Below, one piece after another: positions 57,590 through 64,000 of a stretch of DNA of 64,000 nt. Numbering within the stretch: the first letter of the stretch is position 1; each line of letters begins with the position of its first letter. The notes under the pieces are model-generated. The model was not told where the DNA came from, did no database searches, and worked only from the letters and a program-made list of their open reading frames with translations. The translations under genes and the position numbers were made by a program. The DNA comes from Nocardioides pini (GTDB lineage: Bacteria > Actinomycetota > Actinomycetes > Propionibacteriales > Nocardioidaceae). Location: contig NZ_JAPPUX010000008.1 of the NCBI RefSeq assembly GCF_026712185.1, forward strand, positions 1 through 64,000, in the 5' to 3' direction.

Positions 57590-59314
57590 ATGGCACGAGG
57601 ACGGCAGGGGCAGGGCGATCCGGTCGACTGGGTGACGCGGGCGGCGGACGACGCCGTACGTCACGCGGGCGAGGGCAACCTCGTGACCGTCGCGTCGGGC
57701 GCCTCCCCGAGCGGCCCGATCCACCTGGGCAACCTGCGCGAGTTCATCACGCCTCACTTCGTGGCCGAGGAGCTGCGACGACGCGGCGTCCCGGTGCGCC
57801 ACCTGCACTCCTGGGACGACTTCGACCGGTTCCGCAAGGTGCCGGCGGGCGTGCCGGCCGAGTGGGCCGAGCACATCGGGCGCCCGCTGAGCGCCGTGCC
57901 CGACCCGTGGGAGTGCCACGACAGCTGGGCCGCGCATTTCAAGGCTCCGCTGCAGGAGGCCCTCCGCGAGCTCGGTGTGGAGATGGAGGAGATCTCCCAG
58001 ACGCAGATGTACACCTCCGGCGCCTACCGCGAGCAGGTCCTCGAGGCCGTCGCCCGCCGCGACGAGATCGAGGCGGTGCTCGCCAGGCACCGCACCCGGA
58101 AGGTGGCCCCCGCCGACGACGCGTCCGAGCAGGAGGCCGCCGACCTCGCGGACTCGGTGGCCAACGAGGACGATGAGGAGGGCGACCCGTCCGCGGCCTC
58201 CTCCGCCGACGCGATCGCGCGCTTCCCGTACCGCCCCTACTGCCGCCAGTGCGGTCGTGACACCGTCACCACGACGGCGTACGACGACGCCACCACGACG
58301 CTGTCCTACACGTGCTCCTCGTGCGGCTTCGAGGGCACGACCGACCTCTCCACCGACTCCGACGGCAAGCTGGTGTGGAAGGTCGACTGGCCGATGCGGT
58401 GGGCCTACGAGAAGGTGAATTTCGAGCCCGCCGGCCGCGACCACATGACGCCCGGCTCGTCCTACACCGTCGGCACGGAGATCGTGTCGTCGATCTTCGG
58501 CTGGCGCGCCCCGGCCCGGGTCATCTACGCCTTCGTCGGCTTCGCCGGCGTGCAGAAGATGTCGTCCTCGGCCGGAGGCGTGCCCACCGCCGCCGACGCG
58601 CTGCGCATCCTCGAGTCGCCGATGCTGCGCTGGCTCTACGTCCGCCGCGCGCCCACGCAGGCCTTCGACATCGACTTCGGCTCGTCCGTCGTGCGGCTCT
58701 ACGACGAGTGGGACGCCCTCGGCCGCAAGGCCGCCGACCCGGCCAAGGCCGACGTCGCGACGCTCGCCTGGCACCGCGCCTCCGAGACGGCGTCCGCAGG
58801 CCGGCTGCCCACCCCGGCCGTGACGGTCCCGTTCCGCGCCCTCTCGTCGGTCGCCGACGTGACCGCCGGGTCCGCCGACCTCATCTCGCGCATCATCGAG
58901 TCGTCGGGCTTCCCGCACGAGTCCGTCGCCGACCTCGAGCCGCGGCTGTCCAAGGCGATGCAGTGGACGGCCGAGCACGTGCCCGCCGACGAGCGCACCA
59001 CCGTGCGCGAGACCCCGGACACCGAGCGGTTGTCCTCGCTCACCGAGGACGAGGAGCTGTGGCTGCGGATCTTCCTCGACCGGCTCCCCGACGACGGCGA
59101 CCTCGACGCCGTCACCTCGGTCGTCTACGGCACCCCCAAGGTCGCGCGCGGCCTCGGCTTCGACGACGCCCCCACCGACCAGGTGAAGGCGGACCAGAAG
59201 GACTTCTTCCGGCTGCTCTACAACCTGCTGGTGGACGCCGACCGCGGCCCGCGCCTGCCCACGCTGGTGCTCGCGCTCGGGCCGGCGAAGGTGCGGCAGC
59301 TGCTCGGCGCCTGA
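57590..59314 (+). CDS. lysS: Lysyl-tRNA synthetase, class I
   Basis: A 574-residue enzyme that charges tRNA-Lys. It is the archaeal-type class I form, not the usual class II: SGASPSGPIHLGNLRE near residues 36-51 holds the HIGH-like site, and VQKMSSSAGG near 323 the KMSKS-like loop. Two zinc-binding-like pairs, YCRQCGRD near 218 and YTCSSCGF near 241, lie between. An acidic insert (ADLADSVANEDDEEGD near 184) is unusual. ATG 57590 has TAGCCT at 57577-57582, 7 nt upstream, suggesting a leaderless mRNA. Some actinomycetes carry both classes; whether a class II gene exists elsewhere is not visible. Confidence 0.95.
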   Translation: MARGRQGQGDPVDWVTRAADDAVRHAGEGNLVTVASGASPSGPIHLGNLREFITPHFVAEELRRRGVPVRHLHSWDDFDRFRKVPAGVPAEWAEHIGRPLSAVPDPWECHDSWAAHFKAPLQEALRELGVEMEEISQTQMYTSGAYREQVLEAVARRDEIEAVLARHRTRKVAPADDASEQEAADLADSVANEDDEEGDPSAASSADAIARFPYRPYCRQCGRDTVTTTAYDDATTTLSYTCSSCGFEGTTDLSTDSDGKLVWKVDWPMRWAYEKVNFEPAGRDHMTPGSSYTVGTEIVSSIFGWRAPARVIYAFVGFAGVQKMSSSAGGVPTAADALRILESPMLRWLYVRRAPTQAFDIDFGSSVVRLYDEWDALGRKAADPAKADVATLAWHRASETASAGRLPTPAVTVPFRALSSVADVTAGSADLISRIIESSGFPHESVADLEPRLSKAMQWTAEHVPADERTTVRETPDTERLSSLTEDEELWLRIFLDRLPDDGDLDAVTSVVYGTPKVARGLGFDDAPTDQVKADQKDFFRLLYNLLVDADRGPRLPTLVLALGPAKVRQLLGA

Positions 59315-59338
59315 CGGCGTACGACGTCGGGGCGGGCG

Positions 59339-59803
59339 TCAGCGGCGGAAGCCGACGGGGTCGCCCAGGTAGTGCTCGAGGTCGGCGCGCACGGCGTCGC
59401 TGATGGTCCACGCCGACTGCGCGTGGTGGTCCCAGAGCACGTTGACGCACTCCCAGACCGCGGCCGGTCCGCCGCCCGCCTCGACCCGGAGCTCGGCGGC
59501 GACGGTGAAGGACGAGCGGCCGATCCGGGAGACCCACAGCGCGGCGAGGAACGGCTGGTAGGGCACGAACCGCATCTCGGCGTGGTACTCGATCGTCTGC
59601 GAGGCGACGAGCTCGGAGACGCCCGGTGCGGCGGCGTGGAGGAGACCGCTCGCGCCGGCGGGGAGCCCCGGCAGGCGGGCGAAGCGCAGGAACTCGTAGC
59701 GCGCCTCGTCGAGCACCCGGACCGCCTCGACGTTGTCCACGTGACCGGCGAGGTTGATGTCGCGGTAGCGCGCCTGGATCTCGGTCGTGAAGGTCTCACC
59801 CAT
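59339..59803 (-). CDS. Acyl-CoA thioesterase (hotdog fold)
   Basis: A 154-residue 4HBT-type protein. RYRDINLAGHVDNVEAVRVL near residues 12-31 carries the catalytic Asp and conserved His/Asn pattern of YbgC/FadM-like thioesterases. The central helix and the sheet are complete (YHAEMRFVPYQPFLAALWV near 74). It should release free acids from acyl-CoA; the chain type is unknown. A GAGACT box lies 6 nt before the ATG. Convergent with lysS. Confidence 0.85.
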   Translation of the reverse strand: MGETFTTEIQARYRDINLAGHVDNVEAVRVLDEARYEFLRFARLPGLPAGASGLLHAAAPGVSELVASQTIEYHAEMRFVPYQPFLAALWVSRIGRSSFTVAAELRVEAGGGPAAVWECVNVLWDHHAQSAWTISDAVRADLEHYLGDPVGFRR

Positions 59804-59840
59804 GGGCGCAGTCTCCCCGACCCGGTCCTAGGGTTGACCC

Positions 59841-60266
59841 ATGACCTCCGGTTCCAACGGCCGCGACCTGATGGCCGGTCCCCCGCCCACCCACCTGCCC
59901 GCCGACCCCGCCGACGGCGAGCTCGCCGGGGGCGACTCCCCCGCGGCCGTCGTACGCCGCCACCCCGACTCGCCGGCCGCCTGGGCCGCCCTGGCGCAGC
60001 AGGCGCAGGACGCGGGCGCGGACGACGTCACCGTCTACGCCTACGCCCGCGTCGGCTACCACCGCTCGCTCGACCGGCTCCGCCGCAACGGCTGGAAGGG
60101 CCACGGCCCGGTGCCGTGGGAGCACGAGCCCAACCGCGGCTTCCTGCGCTCCCTCGCCCTCCTCGCGCTGGCCGCCCGCGCGATCGGCGAGACCGACGAG
60201 TGGGAGCGCTGCTCGACCTTCCTGCGCGACTCCAGCGCCGCCGCGGCCGACGCGCTGCTGGGCTGA
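59841..60266 (+). CDS. DUF3151 family protein
   Basis: A 141-residue actinobacterial protein of unknown function. The family core is AAVVRRHPDSPAAWAALAQQ near residues 35-54, VYAYARVGYHRSLDRLRRNG near 65-84 and VPWEHEPNRGFLRSLALLAL near 90-109, a TPR-like helical arrangement. In mycobacteria the family lies near purA, as here. TAGGGT at 59829-59834 lies 6 nt before ATG 59841, so the mRNA is probably leaderless. Confidence 0.9.
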   Translation: MTSGSNGRDLMAGPPPTHLPADPADGELAGGDSPAAVVRRHPDSPAAWAALAQQAQDAGADDVTVYAYARVGYHRSLDRLRRNGWKGHGPVPWEHEPNRGFLRSLALLALAARAIGETDEWERCSTFLRDSSAAAADALLG

Positions 60267-60322
60267 CGTCCCGACCGTTCGTCGCGTCATACCGACCGCT
60301 GGCCGCGCCACCCTGAGGGAGG

Positions 60323-60338
60323 GGTGACGGTGGTCACC
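60323..60338 (+). promoter_or_regulatory. CRP/GlxR-like palindrome in front of DUF3311-mctP
   Basis: GGTGACGGTGGTCACC contains GTGA-N6-TCAC and differs by one base from the site at 11136. It lies 7 nt upstream of the TAAGGT box (60346-60351), centred about 28 bases before the presumed transcript start. It would overlap the -35 region. Confidence 0.6.
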
Positions 60339-60358
60339 GCCCGAGTAAGGTCGCGCGG

Positions 60359-60646
60359 GTGAAATCCGGGAACACACCACCTCAGTCGCGCCCTGAAGAC
60401 CCGGGCGTCCCCCCGACCGACAAGGGCAAGATGGCGCTCGCCGCCGTCCTGCTCGCGATCCCGATCCTGGTGCTCCTCTGGGTGCCCCACTACGCCAAGG
60501 AGGACCCGAAGCTCTTCGGGTTCCCCTTCTTCTTCTGGTACCAGTTCCTCTGGGTCTTCCTCTGCTCGGCCCTGACCTACACCGCCTTCCGGCTCACCCT
60601 CTCGGCCCGCGGCAAGACCACGCACAAGGTCGGTGAGGACCGATGA
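60359..60646 (+). CDS. DUF3311 small membrane protein, MctP partner
   Basis: A 95-residue protein with two membrane helices (residues ~25-43 MALAAVLLAIPILVLLWVP and ~56-77 FFFWYQFLWVFLCSALTYTA). The family is almost always encoded directly before an SSS-type symporter and is presumed to be its small accessory subunit. GTG 60359 has TAAGGT 7 nt upstream. The stop overlaps the symporter ATG by 4 nt (ATGA). Control by a CRP-like factor is suggested by the palindrome at 60323. Confidence 0.88.
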   Translation: MKSGNTPPQSRPEDPGVPPTDKGKMALAAVLLAIPILVLLWVPHYAKEDPKLFGFPFFFWYQFLWVFLCSALTYTAFRLTLSARGKTTHKVGEDR

Positions 60647-62373
60647 CACCCCACCTCACCGTCATGGCGTCCGACACCAGCGGCGTCAACTGGGTCGCGC
60701 TCACCGTCCTGATCGTGCTCTTCGCCCTCGTCACCGTGGCCGGCTTCATGGCCACCCGATTCAAGCAGGCCGACTCGCTGGAGTCCCTGGAGGAGTGGGG
60801 CCTCGGCGGCCGGAAGTTCGGCACTTGGATCACGTGGTTCCTGCTCGGCGGCGACCTCTACACCGCCTACACGTTCGTGGCGGTGCCGGCGGCGATGTTC
60901 GCCACGGGTGCGGTCGCCGGCTTCTTCGCCGTGCCCTACACGATCATCCTCTACCCGATCATCTTCATCTTCATGGCGCGGCTGTGGTCGGTCAGCCACC
61001 GCCACGGCTACGTCACCCCGGCGGACTTCGTCCGGGGCCGGTACGACGACCGCGGGCTGTCGCTGGCGGTCGCGGTCACCGGGTTCGTGGCGACCATGCC
61101 CTACATCGCCCTCCAGCTCGTCGGCATCCAGGCCGTGCTCGAGGTGGCCGGGCTGGGCGGCGGCGACAACATCATCGCCAAGGACGCCCCGCTCTTCATC
61201 GCCTTCGCGGTGCTGGCGGCCTACACCTACTCCAGCGGACTGCGGGCCCCGGCGGTGATCGCGTTCGTCAAGGACATCCTCATCTACCTCGTCATCATCG
61301 TGGCGGTGGTCTACCTGCCCGGTCAGGTCGGCGGCTGGGACGCGATCTTCGGCGCGGCCGAGGAGAAGATGGCCACGACGAACGCCGCGTCGGTCGAGGC
61401 GGGCCTCCCGCCGACGGCGTCGTTCATCCCCGGCTCGGCGGCGTTCTGGGCCTACGCGACCCTCGCCCTCGGCTCGGCGATGGCGCTGTTCATGTACCCC
61501 CACTCCGTGACGGCGTCGCTGTCGTCGAACTCGCGCAACACGATCCGGCGCAACGCCTCGATCCTGCCGGCGTACTCCTTCGTGCTCGGCCTGCTGGCCC
61601 TGCTCGGCTGGGTCGCCATCGCCGCGGGCACGCAGCCGATCGGCCTCGACGGCGAGCCCAACGCGCAGCTGGTGATCCCGCAGCTGTTCGAGGACATGTT
61701 CCCGTCGTGGTTCGCGGGCGTCGCCTTCGCCGCGATCGCGATCGGCGCCCTGGTGCCGGCCGCGATCATGTCGATCGCCGCGGCCAACACGTTCAGCCGC
61801 AACATCTACAAGGAGTGGATCAACAAGAGCGCCACCCCCGCGCAGGAGGCGAAGGTCTCCAAGCTCATGTCGCTGGTGGTCAAGGCGTTCGCGCTCGTCT
61901 TCGTGCTCACCCTCGACAAGCAGAACGCGATCAACTTCCAGCTCCTCGGCGGCATCTGGATCCTGCAGACGTTCCCGGCGATCGTGTTCAGCCTCTTCAC
62001 GCGCTGGTTCCACCGCTACGGGCTGCTGCTCGGGTGGGCGGCCGGCATGGTCTACGGCACGGTCGAGGCCTACAGCGTCGTCAACCCCGTCACCGGCAAG
62101 CACTTCGGCGGCTCGACGGCGCTCATCCCGGGCCTGGAGAAGATGGGCTACATCGCCGTGACCGCGTTCGTGCTCAACGTGGTCGTCGCCGTCGTGGTCA
62201 CCGCGGTCCTGAGGGCGACCAACGTGTCCAACGGGCGCGACGAGACGATCCCGTTCGACTACTTCGCCGACGCCGACGACCCCCGGGTGCAGAAGGACAT
62301 CGCCGAGCACGCCACGCACGACAACCCGTACGGCGACGCGGACGACATCGCGGGCAACGCACCGGCACGCTAG
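60643..62373 (+). CDS. mctP: Sodium:solute symporter, monocarboxylate permease (MctP-like)
   Basis: A 576-residue SSS-family transporter with about 13 membrane helices. It takes up short monocarboxylates (lactate, pyruvate, acetate by homology with rhizobial MctP and corynebacterial MctC). FGTWITWFLLGGDLYTAYTF near residues 60-79 and YSSGLRAPAVIAFVKDILIY near 195-214 are family-typical. The C-terminal 45 residues are acidic and cytoplasmic (DYFADADDPRVQKDI). Overlaps the DUF3311 gene by 4 nt. Coregulation with valine dehydrogenase is suggested by shared palindromes. Confidence 0.92.
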   Translation: MTPHLTVMASDTSGVNWVALTVLIVLFALVTVAGFMATRFKQADSLESLEEWGLGGRKFGTWITWFLLGGDLYTAYTFVAVPAAMFATGAVAGFFAVPYTIILYPIIFIFMARLWSVSHRHGYVTPADFVRGRYDDRGLSLAVAVTGFVATMPYIALQLVGIQAVLEVAGLGGGDNIIAKDAPLFIAFAVLAAYTYSSGLRAPAVIAFVKDILIYLVIIVAVVYLPGQVGGWDAIFGAAEEKMATTNAASVEAGLPPTASFIPGSAAFWAYATLALGSAMALFMYPHSVTASLSSNSRNTIRRNASILPAYSFVLGLLALLGWVAIAAGTQPIGLDGEPNAQLVIPQLFEDMFPSWFAGVAFAAIAIGALVPAAIMSIAAANTFSRNIYKEWINKSATPAQEAKVSKLMSLVVKAFALVFVLTLDKQNAINFQLLGGIWILQTFPAIVFSLFTRWFHRYGLLLGWAAGMVYGTVEAYSVVNPVTGKHFGGSTALIPGLEKMGYIAVTAFVLNVVVAVVVTAVLRATNVSNGRDETIPFDYFADADDPRVQKDIAEHATHDNPYGDADDIAGNAPAR

Positions 62374-62505
62374 CGGCGCACGCCCCGCACCGGGCGGTGC
62401 GCGAGGAGGACTCCCGGCCACGGGGTCCCGCCTCGCGCACCGCCCGTCGCACGTCGCGGGTCGGCGCACGGAATCGATGTCGGTCCCCGGGTGTTCACTG
62501 GGATC

Positions 62506-64000
62506 GTGACCGCATCGACTCGGGCCGAGGCGCCCCCGCACGAGACCAACGCGTGGCCGGCCCTCTGGGCCCTGTGCATCGGGTTCTTCATGATCCTGGT
62601 CGACACCACCATCGTCAGCGTCGCCACCCCGGCGATCATCGAGGACCTGCAGGCCGGGGTGAACGAGGTCGTCTGGGTGACGAGCGCCTACCTCCTGGCC
62701 TACGCCGTCCCGGTGCTCATCACCGGGCGGCTGGGCGACCGCTACGGCCCGAAGAACCTCTACCTCGTCGGGCTCACGCTCTTCACCCTCGCCTCGCTGG
62801 CGTGCGGCCTCACCACCACGATCGAGGGCCTGATCGCCGCCCGCGTCGCGCAGGGCTTCGGTGCGGCGATGATGACGCCGCAGACCATGGCGGTCATCAC
62901 GCGCATCTTCCCGATCGAGCGGCGGGGCTCCGCGATGGCGCTGTGGGGAGCCGTCGCCGGCGTCGCGACGCTCGTCGGCCCCATCCTCGGCGGCGTGCTC
63001 GTGGACACCCTCGGCTGGGAGTGGATCTTCTTCGTCAACGTGCCGGTCGGCGTCGTCGCCTTCGTCCTGGCCTGGCGGCTCGTGCCGCGCCTCGACACCA
63101 ACCAGCACCGCTTCGACTGGCTCGGCGTCGCGCTGAGCGGGGTCGGCATGTTCCTGCTCGTCTTCGGCATCCAGGAGGGCGAGCAGTACGACTGGTCGAC
63201 CATCACCGGGCCGATCACCGTGTGGCGGCTGATCGTCGGCGGCGTCGTCGTGCTCGCCGCCTTCGTGTGGTGGCAGCACCGCAACCGCAACGAGCCGCTC
63301 GTCCCGCTCAGCCTCTTCGCCGACCGCAACTTCTCGGTGTCCAACCTCGCCATCACCACCGTCTCGTTCGCGTTCACCGCGATGGGCTTCCCGCTGATGC
63401 TCTGGGCGCAGCTGGTCCGGGGCTACTCGCCGACGCAGGCGGGCCTCGTGCTGGCGCCGATGGCGATCGTGTCGATCCTCGCGGCGCCGCTGGCCGGTCG
63501 CCTCACCGACCGGGTGCACCCCCGGCTGCTCACGCTCGGCGGCTTCGCCGCGCTCGGCGTGGCGCTGCTGGTGCTCAGCCTCGTGCTGGCGCCCGACACC
63601 CCGCTGTGGCAGCTCGTGCTGGTGTTCTCGCTCATGGGCGTGGGCAGCTCGTTCCTCTGGGGCCCCCTCGCCACGACCGCCAACCGCAACCTGCCGCCGC
63701 ACCGCGCCGGCGCCGGGTCGGGGGTCTACAACGCGACGCGCCAGGTCGGTGCCGTGCTGGGCTCGGCCGCGATCGCCGTGCTCATCGACGCCCGCCTCGT
63801 CGCCAACGGGCTGACGTTCTCACCGTCCGAGGGATCGGCGGGCGGTGGAGGTGCGCTGCCCGCCCAGGTGGCCGCGCCCTTCACCGACGCGATGGCGCAG
63901 TCGCTGCTCCTGCTCCCCGCCGTGCTGGTCCTCGGCCTGGTCGCCGTGTGCTTCTTCGAGCGGCCGCGCCACTTCGGTGCCCGCGCGGACGCGCGCGAGC
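62506..64000 (+). CDS. EmrB/QacA-type (DHA2) MFS transporter, cut by the window end
   Basis: A protein of at least 498 residues with no stop before 64000. It opens at GTG 62506 (TASTRAEAPPHETNAWPALW). Helix 1 has FFMILVDTTIVSVATPAI near residues 28-45 and motif A is GRLGDRYGPKNLY near 74-86. Helix 5 has the antiporter motif (AGVATLVGPILGGVLVD). About 14 helices are reached before the edge. An ATG-less start and a weak upstream signal make the exact start uncertain. Third DHA2-type exporter of the window; substrate unknown. Confidence 0.88.
   Translation, partial: MTASTRAEAPPHETNAWPALWALCIGFFMILVDTTIVSVATPAIIEDLQAGVNEVVWVTSAYLLAYAVPVLITGRLGDRYGPKNLYLVGLTLFTLASLACGLTTTIEGLIAARVAQGFGAAMMTPQTMAVITRIFPIERRGSAMALWGAVAGVATLVGPILGGVLVDTLGWEWIFFVNVPVGVVAFVLAWRLVPRLDTNQHRFDWLGVALSGVGMFLLVFGIQEGEQYDWSTITGPITVWRLIVGGVVVLAAFVWWQHRNRNEPLVPLSLFADRNFSVSNLAITTVSFAFTAMGFPLMLWAQLVRGYSPTQAGLVLAPMAIVSILAAPLAGRLTDRVHPRLLTLGGFAALGVALLVLSLVLAPDTPLWQLVLVFSLMGVGSSFLWGPLATTANRNLPPHRAGAGSGVYNATRQVGAVLGSAAIAVLIDARLVANGLTFSPSEGSAGGGGALPAQVAAPFTDAMAQSLLLLPAVLVLGLVAVCFFERPRHFGARADARE

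Noticed and set aside
60577..63702. A 1041-codon open frame on the minus strand
   Set aside because: Antisense to mctP and the last MFS gene, which have clear membrane-protein sequence. The product is Arg/Glu/His-rich without domains.

Overview
The window is very GC-rich actinobacterial chromosome. Its gene complement points to Propionibacteriales and most likely Nocardioidaceae (Nocardioides-like): a valine dehydrogenase, DUF3073, DUF3151, DUF3311 plus MctP, a bacterial SCP ortholog, a class I lysyl-tRNA synthetase, and purine genes spaced as in other actinomycetes. The genus is inference; no rRNA or other taxonomic marker is present. Almost all of the sequence is coding, and no gene-free stretch exceeds 300 bases.

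Layout. 1-5.2 kb: the tail of an IS481-type transposase, a PAP2-type membrane protein, NDH-2, a histidine-kinase-like ATPase, a fluoride-channel pair (crcB/crcB) and a minimal metallopeptidase. 5.2-8.9 kb: tRNA-Glu and tRNA-Asp on the minus strand and tRNA-Phe on the plus strand. They flank a small accessory block of an orphan response regulator, a 29-codon ORF, an unusual P450 and a soluble GAF-histidine kinase. 9-12.3 kb: a hydrolase, an unrecognised probable beta-propeller protein and valine dehydrogenase. 12.5-24 kb: purF-purM-DUF3073, an SDR-like/SRPBCC pair, an M20 dipeptidase, GNAT, phosphoketolase, an SCP-like protein and a hydrolase/ArsR pair. 23.8-32.5 kb: three regulator-transporter pairs (ArsR/MFS, WYL/ABC, TetR/MFS), with purL between the last two. 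32.5-35.8 kb: a small island of proteins resembling type VII secretion (WXG100/EspC) substrates, with no secretion machinery. 35.9-43.6 kb: a secreted DUF1906/peptidoglycan-binding protein, purS-purQ-DUF3817, DUF72, an acyl-CoA ligase, an SRPBCC protein, and a monooxygenase-like gene leading into purC. 43.8-50.7 kb: a large LuxR-family ATPase regulator, a sulfotransferase, a second propeller-like protein, acylphosphatase and an EmrB-type MFS. 50.8-55.4 kb: the purA-purD-DUF402-purB operon. 55.5-64 kb: a lipid kinase, an HTH regulator, class I LysRS, a thioesterase, DUF3151, DUF3311-mctP, and an MFS gene cut by the window end.

All nine purine genes (purM, F, L, Q, S, C, B, D, A) lie on the minus strand in several separate operons. 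They cover most of IMP synthesis plus the AMP branch. purN, purK/E and purH are not in the window.

Non-coding signals stand out more than any single gene. (1) At least 21 genes have a TANNNT box exactly 6-7 nt before the start codon, the layout of leaderless transcripts. (2) Two related ~70-nt elements lie directly after the last genes of two purine operons. (3) Two 83-85-nt inverted-repeat elements share AGGCAGTTC arms. (4) Near-identical CRP/GlxR-like palindromes precede valine dehydrogenase and the mctP operon. (5) Several regulator/transporter pairs have clear palindromic operators.
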